Virus record (IMG/VR): IMGVR_UViG_3300024255_000099
Span: 1 to 30,915 of that record
Reading direction: 5' to 3' (one strand)
DNA: 30,915 nt
DNA from: a virus
Shown: one piece after another, positions 7,469 through 15,127 of the stretch
How the letters are laid out: every line of letters begins with the position of its first letter
How positions within the stretch are numbered: position 1 is the first letter of the stretch
Translations under genes and position numbers: made by a program
Notes under the pieces: generated by a model
Told to the model about the DNA's origin: nothing
The model's database searches: none
What the model saw: the letters and a program-made list of their open reading frames with translations, nothing else

Positions 7469-7652
7469 TGTGAAATCTCCTATTATATGCTTGTTCAAAA
7501 CCTTCTTCATAATCATATAACGGAGCCCCATTGCACCCGTTTACCCAAAGTCTTTTAAAGTAACTATCTGCTGATAACAATGCAGTATCATCACTTTCGG
7601 CAATGTGTCCTTTGACCATCCAAAACAGTCTATATGCTTCTTTGTGTGTCAT
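7437..7652 (-). CDS. Hypothetical small protein (71 aa)
   Basis: A 71-residue protein, MTHKEAYRLFWMVKGHIAES, with an aromatic N-terminal helix and a second half (DYEEGFEQAYNRRFHNG) rich in Tyr, Glu and Arg. No family is recognised. The ATG lies inside an 18-base inverted repeat and has no clear Shine-Dalgarno. A TAAATA motif four bases upstream raises the possibility of a leaderless transcript. It sits between the gp13-like gene and another small unknown gene, all on the minus strand. The reading frame is compact and unbroken, but coding status rests on position and composition only. Confidence 0.5.
   Translation of the reverse strand: MTHKEAYRLFWMVKGHIAESDDTALLSADSYFKRLWVNGCNGAPLYDYEEGFEQAYNRRFHNGTKRNIVTE
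7476..7481 (-). promoter_or_regulatory. Shine-Dalgarno site deciding an internal start
   Basis: AGGAGA on the minus strand lies seven bases before ATG 7468. It favours the 71-residue product over a longer reading from 7531, which would overlap the previous gene by almost 100 bases. Confidence 0.6.
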
Positions 7653-7668
7653 ACTGTATTTACAGTAT
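7651..7668. repeat. Inverted repeat over a start codon, operator-like
   Basis: ATACTGTA-TT-TACAGTAT has two perfect 8-base arms around a 2-base centre and covers the ATG of the small gene that begins at 7652. The minus strand also reads TGTAAATA here, one base off the T4 late promoter consensus. It could be a repressor site, a promoter element or both. The half-site CTGT...ACAG recurs as CTGTACAG at 7231-7238. Confidence 0.45.
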
Positions 7669-7700
7669 ATTTAGAGTTGGTGCGCTAACACCAGAGTATT

Positions 7701-8684
7701 TTAGCCTATTGTGAATCCGTAGCCTACACCACCAGCAACTTGCATTGTAAGTTCTAATTCAAGTTTTTCCATTTCAGCAGCAGCTTCTTGTTTAAGAGCA
7801 TCGCCGTTAAGTGCTGATCCACCTTGTGGTCCTGCGATTGTAGCAAATTTACTACGTGCTTCGCCTAGCATATATTTACAACCAGCAAGTGTATAATCTT
7901 TAATCCATTGACTTGCTAGATAGTCTTTAAGTAATTCGCTATCAGGACGATGGTTATAAACATATAATAAAATAGTTTCGTTTGCTCTAGGACGTTGTAA
8001 TAGTGTTAATTTTTTAGTTGTAGTATTCCATTTAAATTCAATGAATGATCCAAACATTCTACCTACTAGTTCTTGGTACTGACTAAACATATCGTATGTT
8101 GCTAGTCCACCTAAGTTAGAACTTGATAATAAGTATGCATTTGTGTATGCTAAACTGAAAGGGTCAAATAAACTTCCTCCACCATTTTCGCCACTATCAT
8201 AAAGTTTTATATTTACAACATCTCCAGTAGTTAATCCTGTGTTAAACGTAATGGTTCTTGCATCATTATCAGTAGAATAATCTGTAGTAACTGTTCCATT
8301 AATTGTTACTACAATAGATTGTACTATTGCTAAATTATAATTTACGTTGAATACTTGCTGAGAGTCTGTTGAAATTAGCGTAGTTGAATAAATTGGGCCT
8401 CCTGATGCTGAAGTACTTGGACGTGATCCTATACTTCTACGAAATGACTTACGAACTTCTACTACTTCATTTGGTAATGTATACTCGTTTTGATCAGGTA
8501 CAGTATCCATAAACAAATAGCTTTCTTCTACTGAGTTATCACTACGTTGTCTAAATTTACTAAGCGACTTAGTTAAAGCAGTTTCGTAATGTATAGGGTC
8601 TAGTTCAACATCAACCATACCTCCGCCTAAGAAAGCATTTACATAGTCAAATATTGCTTGTTTTTGTGTTTGTTCAACTGCCAT
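7701..8684 (-). CDS. gp13: Neck/head-tail connector protein, gp13-like
   Basis: A 327-residue protein. The N-terminus (FDYVNAFLGGGMVDVELDPI, then ALTKSLSKFRQRSDNSVEESYLFM and NEYTLPNEVVEVRKSFRR) follows the connector pattern of short helix, 'VDVEL' strand, helical bundle and 'YTLP..V..V'. The segment DPFSLAYTNAYLL and the end GDALKQEAAAEMEKLELELT with VGYGFTIG are typical of marine T4-like neck proteins. Divergent gp14 and gp15 next to it support a role at the head-tail joint. Residues about 85-165 form an extra Ser/Thr-rich beta insert. Its late promoter motif GATAAATA is 20-28 bases upstream, with ACGGAGAA as ribosome site. Assignment to gp13 rather than another connector is inference. Confidence 0.6.
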   Translation of the reverse strand: MAVEQTQKQAIFDYVNAFLGGGMVDVELDPIHYETALTKSLSKFRQRSDNSVEESYLFMDTVPDQNEYTLPNEVVEVRKSFRRSIGSRPSTSASGGPIYSTTLISTDSQQVFNVNYNLAIVQSIVVTINGTVTTDYSTDNDARTITFNTGLTTGDVVNIKLYDSGENGGGSLFDPFSLAYTNAYLLSSSNLGGLATYDMFSQYQELVGRMFGSFIEFKWNTTTKKLTLLQRPRANETILLYVYNHRPDSELLKDYLASQWIKDYTLAGCKYMLGEARSKFATIAGPQGGSALNGDALKQEAAAEMEKLELELTMQVAGGVGYGFTIG

Positions 8685-8704
8685 TTAAGTTTTCTCCGTC
8701 ATAG

Positions 8705-8712
8705 TATTTATC
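8705..8712 (-). promoter_or_regulatory. T4-type late promoter motif for gp13-like gene
   Basis: GATAAATA on the minus strand, seven of eight bases of the T4 late consensus TATAAATA, 20 bases before the ATG at 8684. A ribosome site ACGGAGAA lies between. Confidence 0.65.
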
Positions 8713-8729
8713 GTAGTTGCTATCGTTAC

Positions 8730-8737
8730 GATAAATA
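8730..8737 (+). promoter_or_regulatory. T4-type late promoter motif for gp14
   Basis: GATAAATA on the plus strand ends at 8737. With T4-like spacing, transcription would begin about six bases later, at or next to ATG 8743, so the gp14 message may be leaderless. The upstream side is the antisense of a minus-strand gene, so a promoter is needed in this 52-base gap. Confidence 0.65.
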
Positions 8738-10119
8738 TGTATATGCCAAGATTAAGTTTATATAAACCAGAACGCGGAAAAGACTTTGAATTCTTAGACC
8801 GCCAAATTAATGAAATGTTCACTATAGGTGGGACAGACCTGTTTGTCCACAAATATACTGGAACAAATGATGGAACAACAGAAAAAGATCATACGCAAAT
8901 ACAGGATATGGTCTTTATGGAAAATCGAGATCGAAAATACGATAAAGACATTTACACTATTCGCGGAATATACAATGTACAAGACATTGATTTTGACCTA
9001 AGCCAATTTGGTTTGTTCTTAAGCAATGATACTTTGTTTATGACTGTGCATATTCAAAGCAGTGTAGAATCAATTGGGCGTAAACTTATGCCTGGTGATG
9101 TTATAGAACTTCCTCATTTAAAAGATGAATATGCAATGAATGATTTTAGTGTAGCACTAAAACGTTTTTATGTTATTGAAGATATTAATAGAGCCGCAGA
9201 AGGCTTTTCACCAACTTGGTATCCACACTTATATAGACTTAAATTAAAACAAATAGTAGATAGTCAAGAATACAAAGATATACTCGACTTACCAGCAAGT
9301 GAAGACTATCCTGAAGATGGAACATTACGTGATATATTAAGTACTTTTGAAGCAGAGATGCAAGTTAATAATGCAGTAGTGTCCGAAGCAGAAGCAAATA
9401 CTCCTAAAAGTGGGTATGATGTCGATAGTAATTTTTATACATTAGCCGCAGACGAAGCTACAGGTAGAGCAAAATTACAGCAAGTTGATGCCGACGGTAG
9501 TACTATTACTGATAAAGCAACTCCTACATCGCACGGTTATAATGGTTTATTAATTGGTGACGAATTTGCCCCTAATGGTAGTAATTTTTCAAGTGGTATT
9601 AGTTTTCCATTAGGTAGTACAGAAGGTGATTACTTTTTACGTACAGACTTTTTACCGCAGCGTATGTTTCGATGGGACGGTAAGCGTTGGCTTAAGGTAC
9701 ACGATGTTAAGAGAGCTCCATTGAATAATGACACTCCAAATACATTACGTGGATCATTCGTTAATGACGTAAACACCTACTTGTATAATACTCCAATAGC
9801 AACTGACTTTATAAGATTAAATGTTGGTGCAACAGAACTTGAAACTGAAATTGCATATATGACTGCAAAATATATTCAATTAGAATTTACTGATAGCCTT
9901 GCACAGGACGGAAGGTTTGTATTAAACTATGACACTGCATCAAATACTAATATGCTATCATCGTATACAGGATCAGACGGCAGTACGCAATTTGTAAAAA
10001 TTACGTTACCTGCAAATGCTGTTAAATACGAAGGACTATATACATTAACCTTACATAATACACGAACACAGCAGCGACAGTCGATATCGCAGGCGCTACG
10101 ACCACAGGCGGATAATTAA
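8737..10119 (+). CDS. gp14: Neck protein gp14, enlarged
   Basis: A neck protein of up to 460 residues; T4 gp14 has 256. Diagnostic stretches of the marine T4-like family are LDRQINEMFTIGGTDLFVHK, QDMVFMENRDRKYDKDIY, RGIYNVQDIDFDLSQFGLFL, GRKLMPGDVIELPHLKDEY and NRAAEGFSPTWYPHLYRLKL. gp14 works with gp13 to close the head and receive the tail. The added C-terminal half (from about 200) carries a Trp module, DYFLRTDFLPQRMFRWDGKR, seen in other virion proteins here. ATG 8737 lies within the promoter motif, so the second ATG (8743, MPRLSL) is the more likely start. No Shine-Dalgarno precedes either. The stop overlaps the gp15 start (TAATG). Confidence 0.88.
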   Translation: MYMPRLSLYKPERGKDFEFLDRQINEMFTIGGTDLFVHKYTGTNDGTTEKDHTQIQDMVFMENRDRKYDKDIYTIRGIYNVQDIDFDLSQFGLFLSNDTLFMTVHIQSSVESIGRKLMPGDVIELPHLKDEYAMNDFSVALKRFYVIEDINRAAEGFSPTWYPHLYRLKLKQIVDSQEYKDILDLPASEDYPEDGTLRDILSTFEAEMQVNNAVVSEAEANTPKSGYDVDSNFYTLAADEATGRAKLQQVDADGSTITDKATPTSHGYNGLLIGDEFAPNGSNFSSGISFPLGSTEGDYFLRTDFLPQRMFRWDGKRWLKVHDVKRAPLNNDTPNTLRGSFVNDVNTYLYNTPIATDFIRLNVGATELETEIAYMTAKYIQLEFTDSLAQDGRFVLNYDTASNTNMLSSYTGSDGSTQFVKITLPANAVKYEGLYTLTLHNTRTQQRQSISQALRPQADN

Positions 10120-11627
10120 TGCAACATTTTTATGACGGACAAATAAGAAAATACCTTGTGCAAATTATGCGCTTAATGAGTAATTTTGGATATAAAACAG
10201 GTGACGGTACTGAAGTTAAGGTTCCAGTTATGTATGGCGATATTACTAGACAAGTAGGATCAATATTAAGAGACAATTCCGAAAACAAAATACCAAGTGC
10301 GCCGCGTATGGCAGTATATATTACTGCACTAGAAATAGATCGCGATAGAACTAGTGATTCTAGTTTTGTAGGTAAAAGACACGTTAGAGAACGTGCTTAC
10401 GACGAAGCAGGAAATGAATACGAAGATTTTCAAGGACGTAATTACACAGTTGAACGTTTAATGCCAAGTCCCTATAAACTAACAGTGAATGTTGACATAT
10501 GGACTACTAACACAACAATGAAACTACAGATTATGGAGCAAATATTAATGCTGTTTAATCCTAGTTTAGAAATACAAACTACAGACAATTACTTAGACTG
10601 GACTAGCTTGACAACTGTAATGTTAGATAGTATTAATTTTAGTAGTAGATCTATTCCTATAGGCACCGAAAGCGAAATTGATGTTGCTAGTTTAACATTT
10701 TCAACTCCTATATACATCAGCGCACCAGCTAAAATAAAACGCCTTGGTGTTATTACTGATATTGTTACTAGCATATTTGATGGTGACGGATACGTCGACT
10801 TCGAATCAATGTTAGAAGGTACTAATTTATTCAGTATCGGAGGATATTCTTCGTCTAGAGTAGAAGGTAACGATAATGTAGTAGATTCTGGAGTATTTCC
10901 AAATGATGGCAACGGTGAACTTGAAATATCTAGTCAAGTTACACGTTATTCAAAAGCTATAGTCGATAATCCGTTGCAAGAACGTATACTACTAATGAAC
11001 GGTAATGCTTCGATACTTACAAATGGATTGCCAGGTGCTGAAAAATGGTCAACTTATATTGATGCACTTCCTGGAAAATATCAACCTGGTTTAAGTATTA
11101 TCTATTTAAGAAAACCGGATATAAATGGATTAATTGCCGGAAGAATTACTCTTAATCCGTTAGACGAAACACAACTAGTTATTGATTTTGATAGAGATAC
11201 GTTACCTAGCAATGATACTATACAAGGTCCTGCTAGAGACACAAATCAATATTCTAGTATTGATTATATAATTGATCCGTTACGTTATGATCCTCAATCA
11301 GATACTTCAAAAGCAGGTGTGCGTTTATTATTACTCGGTGCTATTGGTAGTACTACAAATACCGACGGAGCTGATGCTTGGAAGAATGCTGATAACACAG
11401 ACTTTGTTGCAGGCGCAAATGATATAATTGAATATGACGGATCTAAATGGAATATTATATTTGATGCAAGTAAAGACTATTTGCCCTATAATGACACAAC
11501 TATTACAAAACTATATACTACAAATCTTAACACAGGAGTACAATATTACTGGGACGGTGATCAGTGGTTACTAAGTGTTGACGGAGAGTATGCCAAAGGT
11601 GACTGGTCAATTAACTTATCTGGCTAA
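10119..11627 (+). CDS. gp15: Tail completion/sheath stabiliser gp15, enlarged
   Basis: A 502-residue protein whose first 210 residues follow T4 gp15, which caps the tail tube and sheath and joins tail to neck. The match includes HFYDGQIRKYLVQIMRLMSN at the start, VKVPVMYGDITRQ, then MPSPYKLTVNVDIWTTNTTM with QIMEQILMLFNPSLEIQTTD, and a last strand with TPIYISAPAKIK. T4 gp15 ends near 272. Here about 230 more residues follow, ending in two copies of the Trp motif (IIEYDGSKWNIIF and YYWDGDQWLLSVD). The ATG overlaps the gp14 stop (TAATG), so both neck proteins are translationally coupled. Confidence 0.88.
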   Translation: MQHFYDGQIRKYLVQIMRLMSNFGYKTGDGTEVKVPVMYGDITRQVGSILRDNSENKIPSAPRMAVYITALEIDRDRTSDSSFVGKRHVRERAYDEAGNEYEDFQGRNYTVERLMPSPYKLTVNVDIWTTNTTMKLQIMEQILMLFNPSLEIQTTDNYLDWTSLTTVMLDSINFSSRSIPIGTESEIDVASLTFSTPIYISAPAKIKRLGVITDIVTSIFDGDGYVDFESMLEGTNLFSIGGYSSSRVEGNDNVVDSGVFPNDGNGELEISSQVTRYSKAIVDNPLQERILLMNGNASILTNGLPGAEKWSTYIDALPGKYQPGLSIIYLRKPDINGLIAGRITLNPLDETQLVIDFDRDTLPSNDTIQGPARDTNQYSSIDYIIDPLRYDPQSDTSKAGVRLLLLGAIGSTTNTDGADAWKNADNTDFVAGANDIIEYDGSKWNIIFDASKDYLPYNDTTITKLYTTNLNTGVQYYWDGDQWLLSVDGEYAKGDWSINLSG

Positions 11628-11635
11628 TTACTAGT

Positions 11636-12073
11636 ATGAGTAAGATAGTTTGTAGTGGTGCGCTTTTCTATGCACTAGACACAAAAAGATTTTTGTTTTT
11701 ACACCGTGCTAATGGTAAAACTTCTGGTACTTGGGGACTTGTAGGTGGCGGTAACGAATTAGGTGAATCACCATTTGAAGGATTAACCCGTGAGATACAA
11801 GAAGAAGTTGGCGACTTACCTAAGTTTGTAAAAACTATACCTTTAGAAACATTTGTATCTAATGATGAAAAATTTAATTTTCATACATATCTTGTTGTTA
11901 TAAAAAAAGAATTTTTGCCTAATCTAAATAACGAACACGACGGTTATGCTTGGACCAGTTTTAGTAAATGGCCAAAGACATTACATCAAGGACTGCGTAA
12001 TACATTACAGAATAAAACTAATCTTAGTAAATTAGAAACTGTGTTTCAAGTAATAGATTTATTAGAGGAATAG
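11636..12073 (+). CDS. Nudix hydrolase
   Basis: A 145-residue protein with a complete Nudix box at residues 38-60: GGNELGESPFEGLTREIQEE followed by VGD, matching G-x5-E-x7-REUxEExG with R52, E53, E56 and E57. The box follows GTWGLVGGG, the usual strand before it. Nudix enzymes cleave nucleoside diphosphate linkages in substrates such as NTP variants, NAD or sugar nucleotides; the substrate cannot be told here. It starts nine bases after gp15 without a clear Shine-Dalgarno, so it is probably read on the late gp14-gp15 message. The cupin gene follows directly (TAG-ATG). Confidence 0.92.
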   Translation: MSKIVCSGALFYALDTKRFLFLHRANGKTSGTWGLVGGGNELGESPFEGLTREIQEEVGDLPKFVKTIPLETFVSNDEKFNFHTYLVVIKKEFLPNLNNEHDGYAWTSFSKWPKTLHQGLRNTLQNKTNLSKLETVFQVIDLLEE

Positions 12074-12415
12074 ATGACAGATAATATAAAACAAACAGAC
12101 TACGGTTACGAAGTTGTTTGGACTGACAACGAACATTATTGTAGTAAAATATTAGTTTTTGAAGAAGAAGGCAAACAAACTCGATTACATTTCCACAAAA
12201 ATCGACACAAAAGTTGGTTTGTAAATGCTGGGAAGTTTGAAGTACAATGGGTTGATTCTAAAGACGGTAAAGCATATTCTAAAGAACTTCCAGAAGGTAG
12301 TATTTTTGAAGTGCCTGCACTATTGCCTGTTACACTAAAGAGTTTAGCTGATAACAGTGCTATGGCAGAAACTAGTAATAGCAATGATTTAGAAGATTAT
12401 TATAGGTTAAATTAA
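12074..12415 (+). CDS. Small cupin-domain protein
   Basis: A 113-residue single-domain cupin. Motif 1 is RLHFHKNRHKSWFVNAG, with His39, His41 and His45 as likely metal ligands and Gly53 closing the turn. This is close to the 'H.H....HW.V..G' pattern of the sugar-nucleotide-linked mannose-6-phosphate isomerase type II group. Motif 2 corresponds to PEGSIFEVPALLPVTLKS. The usual motif 1 glutamate is absent. The end is acidic. It directly follows the Nudix gene and its stop overlaps the next start (TAATG), so the three genes form a cassette. Binding or isomerase activity is undecided. Confidence 0.8.
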   Translation: MTDNIKQTDYGYEVVWTDNEHYCSKILVFEEEGKQTRLHFHKNRHKSWFVNAGKFEVQWVDSKDGKAYSKELPEGSIFEVPALLPVTLKSLADNSAMAETSNSNDLEDYYRLN

Positions 12416-12678
12416 TGTTAAAAATAAGCCAATCTAAAGAATTTAAAAAAGACTTTATACAATATAAAAAAGACATTGATCAAATTACTAATGAACGTGC
12501 TAAAGAAAAATGCAAAGATATTTTAAATAAACTATCTAACGAATATAGTTATATTGATGCTACACACGATGCAATTAATAAATCAATTGATCCTACTAAA
12601 ATAAGAGAAAATGTAGAACGTAGTATTGAACTACGCCAAGAATTAAATAAAATAATTAAATATTCGAAAGATCTTTAA
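12415..12678 (+). CDS. Hypothetical helical protein (87 aa)
   Basis: An 87-residue, Lys/Glu/Ile-rich protein, MLKISQSKEFKKDFIQYKKD onward, which reads as three long charged helices with possible coiled-coil character. No domain, signal peptide or membrane segment. Its ATG overlaps the cupin stop, and its 3' end overlaps by 23 bases the convergent fibre gene, with no room for a conventional terminator. It belongs to the same short cassette as the Nudix and cupin genes. Function unknown. Confidence 0.65.
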   Translation: MLKISQSKEFKKDFIQYKKDIDQITNERAKEKCKDILNKLSNEYSYIDATHDAINKSIDPTKIRENVERSIELRQELNKIIKYSKDL

Positions 12679-14494
12679 CTGTAATTGATCCAAACATCGA
12701 AGAGTGACTTGTACATTGATAAACATATGTACCATTGCCGCTTTCAGGAATTCTCCAATACAATGTACCACTAGATTTGCCTTGAGCTGCGCTATTTGTA
12801 CTTACAGTTCCAGTTGATGTAACGTGTACCAAATTACTAGTTAATGCTGTAAGAGTATTATCTTGTATTTCAAATGGATGTCCTGAAATATTATCTAAAT
12901 CAAATGCTATAGTAGTTCCGCTTATAGCGTAGATAGTAGGATTGTTTCCGCTGTAATGACTAGGAAACGTGTATGCACTTGTTCCAACATTATCAACTCT
13001 CAGCATTGCAATAGCAGGTTCATATATTTTTCCTATATCTATACTTGCTGTAGTTACATCACTTAGCGCACTAAACGTAGTTACACCAGATGCTGGAGTA
13101 GTAAATGTAAATGTTCCACTACCATTGGTTGTTAATACTTGATTTAAAGATCCGTCAGTAATTCCTAGATCCGTTAATACTGCTGGTACTACTGGAGGTG
13201 TGTATGTAAACACTCCTGTCGAATCATTGTATGCAATAGCACCATTACCACTTGCTGAGCCTTCTGTTCCAACACTTAGGTCTGTAAGTGCAATTCCGCC
13301 GTCAGCAGCAGCAATAGTAATATTACCACTGCCTAGTAAACTAGTACCGTTTATTGTTTTAATATTTGTGGCACTTACTAAAGTTGCTTGTGCATCAGTA
13401 ATTCCGTATCCTGCTAACGTAGTTGGAGTAGTTGTTAGATCAGCAAATGCCACACTAGTTAGATATGTACTCAAGTCAGGTGGAGTATAACGGAATACTC
13501 CTGTAGTATCATCGTATGATATAGCGCCATCGCCTGTGGCTGCAAGTTCGTTACCAACACTTAAACTTGCCAGTGTAAGTATACTAGGTTTGTTAGTAAC
13601 GTTGCCCCAGTCTAAATAATATGTTCCGTCAAATCCGTCAAGTGTATCAGCATCTGTTCCGCCGCCACCAGTTGTAGCATCAGAACCTGGTGCCCATTTA
13701 GCACCGTCCCACTTTAAAACTTGTCCGGAAGTTGGCGCACTTGTTGTAGTGTCAACATCGCTTAAAAAGTCAATACTAAATGCACTCATATTAATTGTTA
13801 CATCGTCTGAGTCTGTAGCAATAGCAGTTGCTATGTTTGTACCGCCTAATATACTTAATGTATCTGTTACAGCATTAGCTGTTGTTGATCCGTCATCACT
13901 TGTAATTGTAGCAAATAAGTTCTGTGTCGAACCTGTTGCAGGTGCATCTTCAAATGTAAAGTTGCCAGCACCGTCTGTAGTTAGGATTTGTGTCGAATTA
14001 CCATCAGTAATTCCTAGGTCAGTTAGTGCAGCAGGTATTAAATTTGTTGTATCTGTTAAATTAGATAAGTCTGCAGGTATTAAATTTGTTGTATCTGTTA
14101 ACTCTGATATGTCTGCTACAGAAGTAAGATCTGCTTGATTAGCAAGTTCTATCCAAGCGCCTGCGTGTGCATAGTATGCTTTACCTGTGCCGTGTACGTG
14201 TGCAAACATTCCGTGATTGTCTGTTGCACTTGGTAAATCTACAAGCTCAGCATATGCTATCCAGTTTATATCATCGTTTGTTAAAGATACTTTTGCAGAA
14301 AGTGTTGCTTCGCTTACATTGTTTAGATCTGCTCTTGCTATTTCAAAACCGGCTGCATCTTTACCGCTATATACTCTTAAACTATTAGTAACTTTGTTAA
14401 AGAATACTTCACCACTAGATCCTACGTTGCGATCTAAAAAATCAGTAGGTCTTGGTATAATTCTTATTCTATCTACAATCGGTGCTGATGACAT
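12656..14494 (-). CDS. Tail fibre-like protein with C-terminal cupredoxin-like domain
   Basis: A 612-residue repetitive, Thr/Ala/Gly/Asp-rich protein. The N-terminus MSSAPIVDRIRIIPRPTDFL is followed by fibre-type repeats: LTDTTNLIPADLSN twice, LTDLGITDG twice, and paired blocks LSVGNELAATGDGAISYDD and LSVGTEGSASGNGAIAYND. The last 105 residues form a separate domain with His539 (SGHPFEI), Cys594, His597 and Met600 (YQCTSHSSMFG). That is the ligand set and order of type 1 copper sites in plastocyanin-like folds, and similar domains end structural proteins of other marine phages. Late promoter GATAAATA and AAGGAAAG precede the ATG. Copper binding is inference; the domain could serve only as an adhesin fold. 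Confidence 0.8.
   Translation of the reverse strand: MSSAPIVDRIRIIPRPTDFLDRNVGSSGEVFFNKVTNSLRVYSGKDAAGFEIARADLNNVSEATLSAKVSLTNDDINWIAYAELVDLPSATDNHGMFAHVHGTGKAYYAHAGAWIELANQADLTSVADISELTDTTNLIPADLSNLTDTTNLIPAALTDLGITDGNSTQILTTDGAGNFTFEDAPATGSTQNLFATITSDDGSTTANAVTDTLSILGGTNIATAIATDSDDVTINMSAFSIDFLSDVDTTTSAPTSGQVLKWDGAKWAPGSDATTGGGGTDADTLDGFDGTYYLDWGNVTNKPSILTLASLSVGNELAATGDGAISYDDTTGVFRYTPPDLSTYLTSVAFADLTTTPTTLAGYGITDAQATLVSATNIKTINGTSLLGSGNITIAAADGGIALTDLSVGTEGSASGNGAIAYNDSTGVFTYTPPVVPAVLTDLGITDGSLNQVLTTNGSGTFTFTTPASGVTTFSALSDVTTASIDIGKIYEPAIAMLRVDNVGTSAYTFPSHYSGNNPTIYAISGTTIAFDLDNISGHPFEIQDNTLTALTSNLVHVTSTGTVSTNSAAQGKSSGTLYWRIPESGNGTYVYQCTSHSSMFGSITVKDLSNI
14031..14100. repeat. Direct repeat, 28-base copies at 42-base period
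   Basis: The 28 bases at 14031-14058, beginning GCAGGTATTAAATTTG, recur identically at 14073-14100. They encode tandem copies of LTDTTNLIPA in the fibre protein. Identity at DNA level suggests a recent duplication or repeat-length slippage. Confidence 0.85.
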
Positions 14495-14514
14495 ATAACT
14501 TTCCTTAGTTTATG

Positions 14515-14522
14515 TATTTATC
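14515..14522 (-). promoter_or_regulatory. T4-type late promoter motif for cupredoxin-tip fibre
   Basis: GATAAATA on the minus strand, 20 bases before the ATG at 14494, with AAGGAAAG in between as ribosome site. Confidence 0.65.
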
Positions 14523-14576
14523 ATTTCTATTTAATGCCTAGCAGTAGACAACATAAGTACTATTAAAGGAAACAGA

Positions 14577-15116
14577 ATGACAGATTTAGAAATAATTGAT
14601 AATTTTTTACCAGTGAATCAATTTAATAAAGTCCAACAAGACTTAATGTCTAATAAATTACCTTGGTTTGTTAACGATGATATCGTACATACAGATCTAG
14701 GAAATATTGCGTCTAATAAAAAACACAATTGGCAATTATTCCATCTTTTTTATTATAATCCCCTTATGCACTCTGAATATATTAGTGCTATTGAACCAAT
14801 ATTACAACATCTAAATCCATTAGTATTAATAAAAGCTAAAGCAAATACAAATTATGTTACTGAATCAATAGTTGAACACGGAATGCATATTGACATACAA
14901 AATCCTGAATTAAAAAGCATTTTGACTACAGGAATCTTTTATGTTAATAACAACGACGGTTATACGTTATTAGAAGACGGTACTAAAATTGAAAGCGTAG
15001 CAAATCGATTTGTAAGTTTTTCGGCAGAAACTAATCATAGCGGAACAAGTTGTACTAATACTAATCGAAGAGTTGTACTAAACTTAAACTATATTAAACA
15101 AACACAAAAGACTTAA
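14577..15116 (+). CDS. 2OG-Fe(II) dioxygenase (prolyl-hydroxylase-like)
   Basis: A 179-residue enzyme of the small phage 2-oxoglutarate/Fe(II) oxygenase family. The iron-binding triad is visible: His104 and Asp106 (EHGMHIDIQ), and His154 (AETNHSGT). Arg164/165 in NTNRRVVLNLNY is placed to bind 2-oxoglutarate. The strand pair FYVNNNDGYTLLEDGTKIES is typical of the cyanophage versions. Such enzymes hydroxylate protein side chains or small molecules; the substrate is not known. AAAGGAAAC precedes the ATG. The halogenase gene starts 11 bases after its stop, with AGGAG between, so the two oxidative enzymes form one unit beside the fibre genes. Confidence 0.88.
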   Translation: MTDLEIIDNFLPVNQFNKVQQDLMSNKLPWFVNDDIVHTDLGNIASNKKHNWQLFHLFYYNPLMHSEYISAIEPILQHLNPLVLIKAKANTNYVTESIVEHGMHIDIQNPELKSILTTGIFYVNNNDGYTLLEDGTKIESVANRFVSFSAETNHSGTSCTNTNRRVVLNLNYIKQTQKT

Positions 15117-15127
15117 TAGGAGACTAT

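Larger units (their letters stand above)
8705..8737. repeat. Inverted repeat formed by two divergent late promoters
   Basis: TATTTATCGTA (8705-8715) and TACGATAAATA (8727-8737) are perfect 11-base inverted arms separated by 11 bases. Each arm holds one GATAAATA promoter element, pointing outward to the gp13-like and gp14 genes. Confidence 0.8.

Noticed and set aside
7469-7531. Longer start at 7531 for the small gene ending at 7253
   Set aside because: It would overlap the preceding gene by nearly 100 bases, whereas ATG 7468 has AGGAGA at good spacing.
7651-7668. LexA (SOS) box
   Set aside because: The half-sites CTGT and ACAG are four bases apart; the enterobacterial LexA site needs eight. 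Kept only as an unnamed inverted repeat.
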